A DNA stretch of 64,000 nt from Xanthomonas sp. 3793 (GCF_024806835.1 NZ_JANTYU010000004.1:558001-622000); one strand, 5' to 3'. Shown: positions 54,033-64,000, counted from the stretch's first letter. The notes: generated from the sequence alone by a model not told the origin. Numbers and translations are program-made.

Positions 54033-54863
54033 ATGTCCTCTTCGACCGCACCCGACGAACGGCCTCGCATCAGCGCCTGCATTATCGCGTTCAACGAGGC
54101 CGATCGCCTACGCGACTGCCTGACTTCGCTGGCGTTCTGCGATGAGATCGTGGTGGTGGACTCCGGTTCCACCGACGCCACTGCAGACATCGCCGGCGCG
54201 CACGGCGCGCGCGTGCTGCAACGCGCCTTCGACGGCTACCGCAGCCAGAAGGCGTATTGCGTGGCGCAGGCCAGCCACGACTGGGTGCTGTGCCTGGATG
54301 CGGACGAGCGCATCAGCGACGGCCTGCGTGCAGCGATCCTCGCCGCGCGCGATGCCGGCTTTGCCGACGCGGCCGGCTACCGTTTTGCGCGGCTCTCCGA
54401 GTATTTCGGCCGCTTCCTGCGCCACGGCAATGCGTACCCGGACCGTGTGCTGCGCCTGTTCGACCGACGCCGCGGCGGCTGGCGCGGCAAGCGCGAGATC
54501 CACGAGGCGGCCAGTGTCGATGGTGCTGTGGCCACCTTGCGCGGCGACCTGATCCACTACCCCTACCGATCGCTGATGCAGCAGCTGGCCAAGACCCAGC
54601 GCTACGCGCAGATGATGGCCGAGCACGACTACGCCCGCGGCAAGCGTGCGACCTGGAGCAAGCTGGTGTTGGCGCCGGCCTGGCGCTTCTGGCGCGGCTA
54701 TCTGCTGCGCGGCGGGTTTCGCGATGGCTGGCACGGGCTGATCTACGCCTATGTGCGCGCCAATTACGTGCGCCAGAAGACCATCATGCTGTGGCTGCTG
54801 CAGCGCAACCAGCCGGTGCAGGACCCGCCACGCGCCGTGGATGGACGCAGCGACCGGGCTTAG
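54033..54863 (+). CDS. family 2 glycosyltransferase (WaaE/KdtX-like)
   Basis: The 276-residue enzyme has the GT-A motifs ISACIIAFNEADRLRDCL, EIVVVDSGSTDAT and LCLDADERIS (metal-binding DAD), with basic C-terminal helices that suggest peripheral membrane attachment. It resembles WaaE/KdtX glucosyltransferases acting on the LPS inner core. Its start is divergent to the CDP-glycerol transferase-like gene, and no Shine-Dalgarno is evident before its ATG. Confidence 0.88.
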   Translation: MSSSTAPDERPRISACIIAFNEADRLRDCLTSLAFCDEIVVVDSGSTDATADIAGAHGARVLQRAFDGYRSQKAYCVAQASHDWVLCLDADERISDGLRAAILAARDAGFADAAGYRFARLSEYFGRFLRHGNAYPDRVLRLFDRRRGGWRGKREIHEAASVDGAVATLRGDLIHYPYRSLMQQLAKTQRYAQMMAEHDYARGKRATWSKLVLAPAWRFWRGYLLRGGFRDGWHGLIYAYVRANYVRQKTIMLWLLQRNQPVQDPPRAVDGRSDRA

Positions 54864-55035
54864 CCGGCACTACAACTGCGTCACTGTCAGGTGGGGCGAC
54901 CGGTGGTGCCAATTGGCATGCCCGTACTACACGTGCGGCACTTCGCATGGCGGCCAGCCGCTCGACCGCTTGCCAGGGGTATGGGCCGCTACCAGGCAAC
55001 CAGGCTCGCAATCCGCTAAGCGTCCAACCGACCGC

Positions 55036-56316
55036 TCATGACGGGTTGACGACCGCCTTCGGCATCGCCGGCTGCGCCTGGCGCGCTGCCAGACCCACCA
55101 GGACACCTACCAGCGCCGAATAGAAGCTCGCCGATACCTGGTGCGCGAACATCGACTGGGTCAACCCGCACAGGGCATAACTGATCACGATCATCACCCC
55201 GGCCGCCGCCGGCCCGCGGAACTGCACGTGCCCGCTACGCCGATGCAAGCGCACGAATACCCACAGCGGCACCCCATACACCGCAATCAGCAGCAACAGG
55301 CCCGGCACACCCTGGGTTGCGGCCCATTCGGCCAGATCGTTGTGCGCATGACCCAGATGGCAGCGGAGCAGCGCGTTATCCGCAGCACACACCGGCAGCT
55401 CATGCATCGCATCGTCGAAACGGCCCACGCCGACGCCGGTCAAAGGATGCGCAAGCACGGTATGCCAGGCCACATGCAGACGCTCGATACGGGCACCTGC
55501 GGACGAATCGCTGTCGCCGACTTCATAGCGCTGCAGATCGCTCTGCAACTCGCCCAGGCGCATTTGATCGGTCAACGCAGGCACGCTGGCGACCACGCCT
55601 ACCGCCAGCACCGCACCGCCGACGAACGTCAGCAGCCGCATGCGCGCGCTATGCCAGGGCGCGCCCCAGGCCAGCACGCCCACGGTGGCCAGCAACGCCA
55701 GCCACACCCCACGACTGCCGCTCAGCACGATCACCAGCAGCGTGGCGAGCGCCGCGCCCACCAGCCAGCGCACGCCGCCGGTTGGCCGGCAGAACGCCAC
55801 CACCACCAGCAACATCATTGCGATATCGGCGAAGACAATCGCGTTGGTAAAGCCTTCCGCACGGTCGGCACCCTTCATCACTTGCAGCAGTGCGATCAGC
55901 ATGGCCGCAAACACACCGGTCAATGCACCTCGCCACAGCCAAACCTGGCGCGGCTGCAACGCATAGGCCCATAGCGCCGCCCAGGGCAGCACCAGAAACC
56001 GCGAGCGGTTGCCCACATCGCGCAGGCCGTGCTCGAACAAGACGATCGACAGCAGCGACATCGCAATCACCGCCACCGTCAGCCAGCCCACCGCGCGCAA
56101 CGCGCCGCTGCGAGCCGCGATACCGGCACGCAGGCTACGCCAGCCGACCAGCGAGCCAAGCAACAGGCACACGCCGAACGGCAGCAACCCGCTGGGCATG
56201 CTCACCACCAGCGCGGTCAGCGTAAACACGCCCAGCTCGGCAATGCCCACGCCCGCGCGCGATGCGACGGGCACGGATTGCGGAAGCGATGCGGGCTGGG
56301 TGCGCAATGAATTCAT
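55036..56316 (-). CDS. O-antigen ligase family (Wzy_C) membrane protein
   Basis: The 426-residue protein has about 12 transmembrane segments and the large periplasmic loop with RIERLHVAWHTVLAHPLTGV and CHLGHAHNDLAEWAATQGVP, hallmarks of WaaL/Wzy_C proteins (conserved Arg and His). It would ligate or polymerise O-antigen on lipid A-core. ATG 56316 (MNSLRTQPASLP) was chosen; a GTG twelve codons upstream is the alternative. Confidence 0.87.
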   Translation of the reverse strand: MNSLRTQPASLPQSVPVASRAGVGIAELGVFTLTALVVSMPSGLLPFGVCLLLGSLVGWRSLRAGIAARSGALRAVGWLTVAVIAMSLLSIVLFEHGLRDVGNRSRFLVLPWAALWAYALQPRQVWLWRGALTGVFAAMLIALLQVMKGADRAEGFTNAIVFADIAMMLLVVVAFCRPTGGVRWLVGAALATLLVIVLSGSRGVWLALLATVGVLAWGAPWHSARMRLLTFVGGAVLAVGVVASVPALTDQMRLGELQSDLQRYEVGDSDSSAGARIERLHVAWHTVLAHPLTGVGVGRFDDAMHELPVCAADNALLRCHLGHAHNDLAEWAATQGVPGLLLLIAVYGVPLWVFVRLHRRSGHVQFRGPAAAGVMIVISYALCGLTQSMFAHQVSASFYSALVGVLVGLAARQAQPAMPKAVVNPS

Positions 56317-56468
56317 CGAAAGATCGGTGGCGAAAGGAGACAGGACAGGCACGGCGCGTCAGCGACGCGGGCCAAGCTAACGATGTCCCGCATGAATGCC
56401 TGCTAGACAACAGCCGGCCACTGCTTTGGGGTGATGCGGGCAGGACCTGAACTGCGCGCGTGAAGGGC

Positions 56469-58190
56469 TCATTCGACGTCCAGGTTGCCCTGCTCCTTTT
56501 CCTCGACCGCCTTCTCCGTGGAGCTGGCCACGCAGTCGCCCTGAACGGCATCGGCCGGCACCAGCCACCAGCGCCGCCGGTTGGCCACACCGACCAGCTG
56601 GCTGCGGCTGCGGTCCACGCAGCCCAGCAGCGCCGTCTCCTGCGCCAGCAGCCAACGCTGGCCAGGTTGCGCTGACTGCCAGGCCACGCCACGTCGCAAC
56701 TGTTCTTCCCATGGCACCTTGAAGCCGAAGGTCTGCGCCGGGCGGTCTGCCATCAGCAGGTTCTGCTCCTTCCAGGCCACCAGGCCGAGCTGGGCCTCCG
56801 GGCCGATACGGCGCCCGGCCTCGCGCATCACCGCGCCGGCCGAACTGGACTCGTTGAAGATCGGGTAGCAGACCAGCCCGAACGCCACCCACCACGCGCC
56901 CAGCAGAGACACCACCGCCAGCGCGGAGCGGTGCACGCGCAACAGCAGCAGGCTGGCCACGCCCCAGGTGCCTACCGCCAGCAGCAGCCAGCCCAGCGGG
57001 TCGGTGGCTTCGCTGCCGACGCCGCGGCTGTCCATGATCTTCTGCTCGAATCCCGGGTGGCCGATCAGCATCGCCGCCCCGCCTGCGACAAATGCAACGG
57101 TCAACAGCAGCGCAAAACCAAACAGCACCCGCTGCACCCCGGCCCGGCGCAGCAGGCCCGCAGCCAGCGGCGCCAGCGCCAGGCAGAACATCGGCAGCGC
57201 CGGCAGGATGTAGACATCGCGCTTGCCGTTGGGGATGGTGAAGAACACCAGTACCAGCAGCCACCACGCCAACGGCAGCAGATAGCGCGCATCGCGCCGG
57301 CGCAACCTCCGCCGCCACGCCGGAATCGCCCACGGCAACAGCAGGATGGTGGGCATCCACATCGTGGCCATGCTTTGCAGGTGGTACCAGACCGGCTGCG
57401 CGTGGTCCCAGGAACTGGCGTAGCGCTTGGCGGTCTGGCGCAGCAGGATGTCGTTGAGATACACGCGGTATTCGGGCTGGCCGGCGGTGAGCGCGGTGAT
57501 CATCATCGGCACGAACCACAACGCGATCGCGACGAAGAAGAACAGCGGCCCGAGCCAGAAGCGGCGGTCGCGCACATGCATGCGCACGCCCGGCCAGCCG
57601 CGTGCGGCGGCAATGCCGGCCGGGATCAGCATCAATAGCGCGATGATGCCCACGCCCTTGGTGATCACGCCCAGCCCTGCGGCAAACCATCCCAACGTCC
57701 ACCAGCGCCAGGCCGGGCCCATCAACAGATGCCGCAGCAGCCCGTAATTGGCCAGGGTGATCCAGAACACCACCAGCGGATCGATCTGCGCCTTCTTGGC
57801 CTGGAAGGTGAAGTGCAGGGTGAACAGCAGCATCCACGCGGCATACGCCCCCACCCGCGGCGTCCACAGCCGCCGGCCCAGGTCATAGACGCAGGCCAGC
57901 GTGCCCAGCGCCGCCAGCAGCGACGGCAGCAGGAACGCAACACGCCAGTTGCCCAGCAGCGTATAGAACAGCGCCTGCAGCCACATCAGCATCGGCGGCT
58001 TGTCCGAATACAGCTCGTTGCCGCGATGCGGGAACAACCAGTCCCCGCTCAGCACCATCTGCTTGGCGACCAGCGCAAAGCGCGGCTCGTCCGATGGCCA
58101 GGGGTCGCGCAGGCCCAGCCCGGCGCCGATCACCAGCACCGCAGTGATGGCCAGCAACCAAACATCCTTCGAGGCACGGGTCTTGAGCAT
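56469..58190 (-). CDS. GT39 (ArnT-like) glycosyltransferase
   Basis: The 573-residue membrane protein has an N-terminal TM helix, the Asp/Glu motif GLRDPWPSDEPRFALVAKQM on the first periplasmic loop, PHRGNELYSDKPPMLMWLQA and about 12 helices, then a periplasmic C-terminal domain. This is the GT-C layout of GT39/ArnT enzymes that transfer sugars from polyprenyl phosphate. A start at ATG 58190 (MLKTRASKDVWLLA) excludes a long in-frame extension across the neighbouring rsmB region. Confidence 0.85.
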   Translation of the reverse strand: MLKTRASKDVWLLAITAVLVIGAGLGLRDPWPSDEPRFALVAKQMVLSGDWLFPHRGNELYSDKPPMLMWLQALFYTLLGNWRVAFLLPSLLAALGTLACVYDLGRRLWTPRVGAYAAWMLLFTLHFTFQAKKAQIDPLVVFWITLANYGLLRHLLMGPAWRWWTLGWFAAGLGVITKGVGIIALLMLIPAGIAAARGWPGVRMHVRDRRFWLGPLFFFVAIALWFVPMMITALTAGQPEYRVYLNDILLRQTAKRYASSWDHAQPVWYHLQSMATMWMPTILLLPWAIPAWRRRLRRRDARYLLPLAWWLLVLVFFTIPNGKRDVYILPALPMFCLALAPLAAGLLRRAGVQRVLFGFALLLTVAFVAGGAAMLIGHPGFEQKIMDSRGVGSEATDPLGWLLLAVGTWGVASLLLLRVHRSALAVVSLLGAWWVAFGLVCYPIFNESSSAGAVMREAGRRIGPEAQLGLVAWKEQNLLMADRPAQTFGFKVPWEEQLRRGVAWQSAQPGQRWLLAQETALLGCVDRSRSQLVGVANRRRWWLVPADAVQGDCVASSTEKAVEEKEQGNLDVE

Positions 58191-58237
58191 GGCGGGTGGC
58201 AATGGGACGCGAGAGGGGCGCGCTGGACGCGGCGCGG

Positions 58238-59548
58238 TCAGGAGGCTTTTAGCAAAAGCGCGTAGAAGAAACCGTCGCAGTGCTGCTCGCCGGGAAAACG
58301 CTGCCGTCCCGGGCCCGCCGCATGGCCGAAGTGCGCACCCAGGGGCTGCGCCTGCGCACCGGGCGTGCGCTGCAGGAAGGCCTGGACCTGCGCCTGGTTC
58401 TCGCGCGCCAGCAGCGAGCAGGTGGTGTAGAGCAGCTGGCCGCCCGGACGCAACGTGCGCCAGCTCGCATCCAGCAGCCGCGCCTGCAGCGCACACAAGG
58501 CATCGATATCGTCGGCGCGGCGATGCAACAGCACATCCGGCTGACGCCGCACCACGCCGGTCGCCGAACATGGCGCATCCAGCAGCACTGCATCGAACGG
58601 CTGGTCGTCCCACCATGCCGCGGTGTCGGCGGCATCGGCCGCATGCAACGCGACCTGCGCCTCCGGCACGGTGCGCTGCAAGGTCTGCTGCACGCGCTCC
58701 AGGCGGCGTGCATCCACATCCAGCGCGGTGAGCTGCAAGCGGTGATGGCGCTCGAGCAGATGCGCCGCCTTGCCGCCGGGTGCAGCGCAGGCATCGAGCA
58801 CGCGTGCCGAGGGCGCCAGCGTCAGCGCATCGGCGACCTGCTGCGCGGAGCCATCCTGCACCGAGACATCGCCGTCGGCAAAGCCGGGCAACTGGCTGAC
58901 CGGCACCGCCCCCTGCAACCGAACGGCGTCGGGCAGCACCGTGTCGGTCTGTGCACCAATGCCCGCCTCTGCCAGCCGCGCCACGTAGGCGGCGGGATCG
59001 GTACGCCCGCGATGCACGCGCAGCCACATCGGGGCCATCTGCGCGCTTGCGACGAAGATCGCTTCGGCCTGCGCGCCCCAATCGGCACGCAGCTGCTTGC
59101 GCAACCACGACGGCCAACCCGCATCGTCGGACACCGCCGGAAAGCCCTCGCGCTGCGCACGCCGCAGGATCGCGTTGACCATGCCGGCCTGACGCGGCCG
59201 GCCCAACGCACGGCATGCCTCCACGGTGGCCGACAACGCCGCATGCGCGGGCAGTTGCAGCACGTCGAGCTGGGCGAAGCCGGCCATCAGCAGCGCTTTC
59301 AGTTCGGCATCGCGCGGCGGCAACGGGCGTTCCAGCCATTGCCGCAATGCCACCTCATAGGCCGGACGGCGGCGCAGCACCGCAAAGCAGATCGCCTCCA
59401 CCAGCGCGCGGTCGCGTGGATCGGCAACGCCGGGCAGCGCCGCGGCCAGCTCGGCCTTCAACGAACGCCCCTGGTCGAACACCGCCGTGAGTACGTTTGC
59501 TGCCACTAGCCGCGAGGCGACGCCGGCCGCCGTCGTGTCGGCGGCCAT
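58238..59548 (-). CDS. rsmB: 16S rRNA (cytosine(967)-C5)-methyltransferase
   Basis: The 436-residue enzyme has an N-terminal NusB-like helical domain (about 1-130) and a Rossmann methyltransferase domain with [17 protein letters not shown] for SAM and the catalytic DAPCSATGV (Cys-Ser). It methylates C967 of 16S rRNA. It overlaps fmt by one base (TGATG), as in many bacteria, so the two are co-translated. Confidence 0.95.
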   Translation of the reverse strand: MAADTTAAGVASRLVAANVLTAVFDQGRSLKAELAAALPGVADPRDRALVEAICFAVLRRRPAYEVALRQWLERPLPPRDAELKALLMAGFAQLDVLQLPAHAALSATVEACRALGRPRQAGMVNAILRRAQREGFPAVSDDAGWPSWLRKQLRADWGAQAEAIFVASAQMAPMWLRVHRGRTDPAAYVARLAEAGIGAQTDTVLPDAVRLQGAVPVSQLPGFADGDVSVQDGSAQQVADALTLAPSARVLDACAAPGGKAAHLLERHHRLQLTALDVDARRLERVQQTLQRTVPEAQVALHAADAADTAAWWDDQPFDAVLLDAPCSATGVVRRQPDVLLHRRADDIDALCALQARLLDASWRTLRPGGQLLYTTCSLLARENQAQVQAFLQRTPGAQAQPLGAHFGHAAGPGRQRFPGEQHCDGFFYALLLKAS

Positions 59549-60471
59549 CAGCGCAACGCCGGCAGGTCGCGGCGCGCGTTGAGGTAATCGGCGGCGGTGA
59601 TCGCCTTGCCGCCCTCACGCTGCAACACGCGCACGCGCAGCGCGCCCTGCCCGCAGGCGATGTCGATGCCCTGCTTGCTGGCGGCCAGCAAGGTACCCGG
59701 CGGCTGTTGATGGGCAAGGTCGAGCGCAACGGCGCCATGCAGACGCACCCGCTCGCCGGCCAGCGTGGCTTCGGCCACCGGCCACGGATTGAACGCACGC
59801 ACGCGACGCGCCAGCTCCTGCGCCGGCTGCGCCCAGTCCAGCCGCGCCTGTGCCTTGTCCAGCTTGTGCGCGTAGGTCACGCCCTCGGCCGGCTGCGGCT
59901 GCGCCACCGGGCGGATGCCGGCGCGCAGCAGCCCCAGGCCATCGGACAGCACCTGCGCACCCAGCGCGGCCAGGCGGTCATGCAGTTGGCCGCCGGTTTC
60001 CTGCTCGCCGATCTCGATGCGCTGGGACAGCAATACCGGGCCGGTGTCCAGCCCGGCTTCCATCTGCATCAGGCACACGCCGGTCTCGGCATCGCCGGCC
60101 TCGATCGCGCGCTGGATCGGGGCGGCGCCACGCCAGCGCGGCAGCAACGAGGCATGCACGTTCCAGCAGCCGTGGGTCGGCGCGGCCAGCACCGCCTTGG
60201 GCAGGATCAACCCGTAGGCCACCACCACCATCAGATCGGCATTGAGCCCGCGCAGCGTGGCCAGGGCCTCGGGCGAGCGCAGCGTCTGCGGCTGGTACAC
60301 GGGAATGCCGCGCGCGATCGCCTCCAGCTTCACCGGCGAGGGCGTCAGCCCGCGACCGCGGCCGGCTGGCCGGTCCGGCTGGGTGTAGACCGCCACCACT
60401 TCATGCCGCTGCGCAGCAGCGCGCAACGAGGCGACAGCGAAGTCGGGCGTACCGGCGAAGACAATTCTCAT
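59548..60471 (-). CDS. fmt: methionyl-tRNA formyltransferase
   Basis: The 307-residue enzyme formylates initiator Met-tRNA. It has [20 protein letters not shown], the [16 protein letters not shown] formyltetrahydrofolate loop and the C-terminal tRNA-binding barrel. Its stop overlaps the rsmB start by one base. The frame extends upstream, but the family start is at 60471. def follows after a 395-bp gap rather than directly, which is unusual for this gene pair. Confidence 0.97.
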   Translation of the reverse strand: MRIVFAGTPDFAVASLRAAAQRHEVVAVYTQPDRPAGRGRGLTPSPVKLEAIARGIPVYQPQTLRSPEALATLRGLNADLMVVVAYGLILPKAVLAAPTHGCWNVHASLLPRWRGAAPIQRAIEAGDAETGVCLMQMEAGLDTGPVLLSQRIEIGEQETGGQLHDRLAALGAQVLSDGLGLLRAGIRPVAQPQPAEGVTYAHKLDKAQARLDWAQPAQELARRVRAFNPWPVAEATLAGERVRLHGAVALDLAHQQPPGTLLAASKQGIDIACGQGALRVRVLQREGGKAITAADYLNARRDLPALR

Positions 60472-60866
60472 AGGGCTGGGATTTGGGAGTAGGGATTGGG
60501 GATTCGCAACGGCGGATGTGCTGGCCGGGACGGTAACGGCGTGGAACCGATAGATGGGGTGGACAGTTGCGTGGGCAGCTTTGGCCACTGGCGCCGAAAG
60601 CGGCATTGCCCGGCATCGATAGGCGCGGTGAGAAGCGGGAGTTGCAAACAGCAATTGGATAACCGCGACGGGCAGCGGCTTATCCAATCCAAAATCCCGG
60701 GTCTCAAGGCTCTGCGCACGCGGACTGGGGCGATGGCGATTAGACGACTCACGCCAAGAAAAAGATCACACCAGGATCCGCGCCCGAAGATTTGAAACGG
60801 CAGACTCAAAGACCAGCAAGAACCCGCTTTCGCCAATCCCGAATCACAAATCCCCAATCCCCGCCC
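60472..60866. other. repeat-flanked gap between fmt and def
   Basis: A 13-bp inverted pair, GGGATTGGGGATT (60492-60504) and AATCCCCAATCCC (60849-60861), flanks about 345 bp with no gene. Partial copies of the same motif occur elsewhere (52907-52922, GGGAATCGGGATTGGG), suggesting a family of short dispersed elements. No promoter is obvious for fmt apart from this gap. Confidence 0.55.
60492..60861. repeat. flanking inverted repeat pair (13 bp)
   Basis: The perfect 13-bp inverted arms at 60492-60504 and 60849-60861 could mark a small mobile or decayed repeat element inserted between fmt and def. Confidence 0.45.
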
Positions 60867-61379
60867 TCAAGCCACATGCTTGCGCATCTTGGCCAGCTTC
60901 TTGCGCACCATTTCGCGCTTGAGCGGGGACAGGTAATCCACGAACAGCTTGCCGTCCAGGTGGTCCATCTCGTGCTGGATGCACACCGCCAGCAGGCCCT
61001 CGGTACTCAGTTCCTGCGGCTTTCCCTGGCGGTCCAGGTAGCGCACGGTGATCGCATCGGCGCGGCTGACATCGGCAAAGATGCCAGGCACCGACAGGCA
61101 GCCTTCCTGATACACCTGCTCGCCCTGCCTGGTGACGATTTCCGGGTTGATGAACACCTGCGGGGCGTTTTTTTCCTCGCTGACGTCGATCACCATGAAG
61201 CGCTTGTGCACGTCCACCTGACTGGCGGCCAGGCCAATGCCGGGCGCCTCGTACATGGTCTGAAACATGTCGTCCAGCAGCGTCTGGAACGCCGGGCTGG
61301 CGACGTCGGCCGCATCGACCGGCACGGCCTTGGTGCGCAGCCGCGGATCGGGAAATTCGAGAATAGGGAGCAAAGCCAT
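60867..61379 (-). CDS. def: peptide deformylase
   Basis: The 170-residue metalloenzyme removes N-formyl groups from new proteins. Its three motifs are present: [17 protein letters not shown] (Cys ligand) and [12 protein letters not shown] (HExxH-type HEMDH). The ATG at 61379 matches the family start [16 protein letters not shown]. It is the first of the def / fmt / rsmB set on this strand. Confidence 0.97.
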   Translation of the reverse strand: MALLPILEFPDPRLRTKAVPVDAADVASPAFQTLLDDMFQTMYEAPGIGLAASQVDVHKRFMVIDVSEEKNAPQVFINPEIVTRQGEQVYQEGCLSVPGIFADVSRADAITVRYLDRQGKPQELSTEGLLAVCIQHEMDHLDGKLFVDYLSPLKREMVRKKLAKMRKHVA

Positions 61380-61510
61380 GGGGTTACCCGACTGGGAACA
61401 CCGGCGCGGCGCCGGCAAGACGGTGTCATTCTAGCGCAATGCTTGCGTGGCGCCCCGGTTTCTGGACTATAGTGCGCAGACCTGTTGGGGAATCAGGCAA
61501 GAAGGCACTC

Positions 61511-62647
61511 ATGTTGAACCGACTTCGTACGGTCGTCGCTGCGGCGATGCTGACCGTCGCGACCTACGCTGCCGCGCAAGCGGTGGGCGAGCATCCAGAC
61601 ACCTATGTGGTCCGCAAGGGGGACACCCTTTGGGACATTGCTGGGCGTTTCCTGCAAAAACCATGGCTGTGGCCGGAAATCTGGCAGGCCAATCCACAGA
61701 TCCAGAATCCGCACCTGATCTATCCGGGTGACGTGATCAGCCTGGCCTACCTGGACCGCGTCGGCAAAGGCACGATCCAGCCCGGCCCGCGTCAGGAAGC
61801 GCCGATCAATGCGATTCCGCTGGCCGATGTCGAGCCGTTCCTGAAGAACCTGCGCGTGGTCGACGACTTCGATCAGCTGCCCTACGTGGTTGGCCTGGAA
61901 GGCGGTCGCTCTCGCGCCACCACCGGGCAGGTCGCCTATGTGGTCGGCCTGGAGGATGCGCAGCCGGGCCAGCGCTTTGCAGTGGTGCGCCCGACCGTGA
62001 AGTTCAGCCTGCCCAAGCACAACGAAGACCTGGATATGGCGGGCAACATCACCGCCGGCTCCGGCAACATCTGGAAGAACTACATCGCGCCGAGCAAGCG
62101 CCGTGAGTTCCTGGGCTACGAGCTGGCGCAGGTCAACGTCGGCACCATCACCCGCAGCGCGGCAGGCGGCAACTCCAAGGCGGCGACCCTGCTGCTGCAG
62201 GACAGCGGCCGCGAAGTGCGCGCCGGCGACCGGATCGTGGCCGTGGAAGCGCAGCCGTACGATCTGCAGTTCATCCCGCATCCGCCATCCGAACAGGCGT
62301 TGCAGACCGAGCTGCGGGTGCTGGCCATTTCCGACGCCTTCATCGTTGGCGGTACCCGCGACGTGATTGCCATCTCAGGCGGCGCGCGTGAAGGCATCAA
62401 CAACGGCACGGTGTTCTCGATCTGGCGCAAGGGCCGCACCGTCAGCGACCGCGTCAAGCATTCGCGCTTCTCGCGCACCGATGACGATTTCAGTGGCCCG
62501 TCCGGCTCCACTGTCGGCCTGCCCGACGAATATGCCTCGCATGCGATGGTGTTCCGCACCTTCGACAAGGTCAGCTATGCGCTGGTGATGGAAAGCGTCA
62601 AGCCGACCGGCCTGGGCTACTTCGTCAAGCATCCTGACGCGCAGTAA
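61511..62647 (+). CDS. LysM-domain exported protein
   Basis: The 378-residue protein has a signal peptide (MLNRLRTVVAAAMLTVATYAA, cleaved near residue 22) and a LysM domain with TYVVRKGDTLWDIAGRFLQK and NPHLIYPGDVISL, which binds peptidoglycan. A long domain of unknown function follows. It is divergent from def and precedes dprA, a frequent order in Xanthomonas and relatives. A terminator lies just downstream. Confidence 0.9.
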   Translation: MLNRLRTVVAAAMLTVATYAAAQAVGEHPDTYVVRKGDTLWDIAGRFLQKPWLWPEIWQANPQIQNPHLIYPGDVISLAYLDRVGKGTIQPGPRQEAPINAIPLADVEPFLKNLRVVDDFDQLPYVVGLEGGRSRATTGQVAYVVGLEDAQPGQRFAVVRPTVKFSLPKHNEDLDMAGNITAGSGNIWKNYIAPSKRREFLGYELAQVNVGTITRSAAGGNSKAATLLLQDSGREVRAGDRIVAVEAQPYDLQFIPHPPSEQALQTELRVLAISDAFIVGGTRDVIAISGGAREGINNGTVFSIWRKGRTVSDRVKHSRFSRTDDDFSGPSGSTVGLPDEYASHAMVFRTFDKVSYALVMESVKPTGLGYFVKHPDAQ

Positions 62648-62670
62648 TCGGAAACTCCGATGGTCCAACG

Positions 62671-62700
62671 CGACGGCGCCTGAGGGCGCCGTCGTCGTTT
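62671..62700 (+). terminator. intrinsic terminator after LysM gene
   Basis: CGACGGCGCC (62671-62680) and GGCGCCGTCG (62685-62694) form a perfect 10-bp stem with a 4-base loop, followed by TCGTTT. It separates the LysM gene from dprA. Confidence 0.8.
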
Positions 62701-62718
62701 GCGGCCCAGGCTGTGCGC

Positions 62719-63855
62719 ATGGCCCCCACTTCTCCCGATCTGCGCGCATTGCTCGTATTGCTGCTGGCGGGCGGCCGCAGTCCGCCGCGTCGCGCACTGA
62801 TGAGCGCCTGCGCCACCGCGTCCGACATCCTGACTGCCGGGCCCGGCGCCTGGCGCGCAGCCGGCTGCGACGAGCTGCAATCGGAACGGCTGCAGTCGCC
62901 CGACCCGCAAACGCTGGATGCCGCGCTGCGCTGGTGCGAACAGCCCAACCACCATCTGATCGGCTGGCAAGACCCGGACTATCCGGCGCTGCTACGCCAC
63001 ATCGTCAACCCGCCGCTGGCGCTGTTCGTGGACGGCGACCCCAACGCGCTGTGGCATCCCGGCGTGGCGGTGGTCGGCAGCCGCTCCGCCACCGCCGGCG
63101 GACGCGATCACACCCGCGCCTTCGCATCGAGCCTGGCAGCTGCAGGGCTGGGCATCGTCAGCGGCATGGCCGCCGGCGTGGACGCGATCGCGCATGAAGC
63201 CGCACTTGCCCAGCCTGGCGGCATCACGGTGGCGGTGGTGGGCACCGGGGCCGACGTGGCCTACCCCGCGCATCACCGGGCATTACGCGATCGCATCGCC
63301 GCACGCGGCGCGGTAATCAGCGAATATCTGCCCGGCACCGGGCCGGTCGCTGCGCATTTCCCGGCCCGCAACCGGATCATTGCCGGGCTGGCGCTGGGTA
63401 CCCTGGTGGTCGAGGCAGCGATGCGTTCGGGCGCGCTGATCACCGCGCGCCTGGCGGCCGAGGCCGGGCGCGAGGTATTCGCCCTGCCCGGCTCGCTGCA
63501 CAACCCGCTCTCGCGCGGCTGCCACCACCTGATCCGCCAGGGCGCGACGCTGGCGCAGGAGCCGGCCCAGGTCACCGAAGGACTGCAACTGCTGTCGGGC
63601 GAATTGGCCACTGCCTTGCGCGAGCGCCTGGCCGCCCCCACTCAGGTGCCCAGGACGACGCGCACCACCACTTCCACGCGCCCGGACCCCGACTACCAGC
63701 GCTTGTGGCAGGCGCTGGGCCACGACCCAACCCCTATGGATTCCCTGGTCGAACGCACCGGATTGACGGCCGCCGCGCTGTCCTCCATGCTGCTCATCAT
63801 GGAACTGGAGGGAGACGTGGTCACCGAGCACGGTCGCTATACCCGCAATCCCTAG
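62719..63855 (+). CDS. dprA: DNA-processing protein DprA
   Basis: The 378-residue protein loads RecA on incoming single-stranded DNA during transformation. The Rossmann core shows [46 protein letters not shown] and the [12 protein letters not shown] loop; a C-terminal winged helix follows ([20 protein letters not shown]). An ATG at 62719 is used; a GTG two codons upstream is possible. Confidence 0.95.
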
Positions 63856-63898
63856 TTTCTTCACCTCCACAGCGTCGCGCGACGCAGGCCGAGGGGCA

Positions 63899-64000
63899 AT
63901 GAAAGAGAGCATTCTCGATGTACTGCTGTACCTGTTTGAACATTATTTCAGCGAAGACGCGGACCTGGTCCGTGACCGTGACTCGCTTCAGAATGGCCTG
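63899..64000 (+). CDS. smg: Smg (DUF494) family protein, 3' end outside window
   Basis: Only the first 34 residues are visible: [20 protein letters not shown] and [14 protein letters not shown]. This is the characteristic N-terminus of Smg/DUF494 proteins, which usually follow dprA. A GAGGGG Shine-Dalgarno lies just upstream. Function unclear. Confidence 0.88.

Noticed and set aside
56469-59339. Extending the GT39 gene upstream to a 956-residue protein
   Set aside because: The extra part overlaps rsmB in another frame and has no family features; the TM start at 58190 fits GT39.

Overview
The window looks like a chromosomal segment of a Xanthomonas species. Base composition is GC-rich, core genes have strongly GC-biased third codon positions, and several layouts fit that genus: rpoD, the def / fmt / rsmB block followed in reverse by a glycosyltransferase and an O-antigen ligase, a DUF802 / OmpA / DUF2894 cluster, and dispersed intergenic repeats of a style I associate with Xanthomonas. 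The species cannot be fixed from the sequence alone.

Left part (1-29.9 kb, mostly ordinary chromosome). It opens inside a MotA/MotB-like envelope cluster (1-2.2 kb). A three-gene ABC exporter operon on the minus strand (2.6-6.0 kb) is followed by a DUF4442 protein, a secreted M14 metallopeptidase, and a divergent LysR / RidA pair. A porin, a small PstS-like periplasmic protein and a methyl-accepting chemotaxis protein form a + strand operon (10.8-14.6 kb) ending at a strong terminator. Next come a secreted DRGH nuclease, small conserved proteins, a dispersed nested inverted repeat, a CLC-type channel, and a ParD-like / methionine aminopeptidase pair with an operator-like palindrome. Copper-handling genes follow (PCu(A)C chaperone, SCO, DUF2946), then a GlxA-type regulator with a cysteine hydrolase and an NmrA-like protein, a decayed LysR gene, and a TetR / flavoprotein pair sharing a clear operator.

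Accessory island (about 29.9-44.43 kb). It ends against the 3' side of a CAU-anticodon tRNA gene and holds defence and toxin cargo mixed with wreckage. An Ash-like, P4-style structured leader precedes two small genes. A DUF3883 nuclease-like gene is followed by a decayed stretch and then a 1258-residue nuclease plus STAND NTPase, which looks like an Avs-type antiphage sensor. Then come an IS3 transposase fragment fused to the tail of a umuC gene, an AT-rich segment with seven GGTAAT motifs, an Imm11 immunity gene with a giant AHH-nuclease toxin and two membrane proteins, and a truncated DNA methyltransferase at the tRNA. I see no integrase, so the island is probably immobilised.

Right part (44.5-64 kb, core chromosome). 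It contains rpoD, dtd, an LpxL/HtrB-type acyltransferase, a GNAT acetyltransferase, a GTP cyclohydrolase II protein, two PH-domain membrane proteins (YdbS/YdbT-like), and surface-polysaccharide genes (CDP-glycerol transferase-like, GT2, O-antigen ligase, GT39). These are followed by rsmB and fmt, def separated from fmt by a repeat-flanked gap, a LysM protein, dprA, and the start of the Smg (DUF494) gene cut by the window edge.
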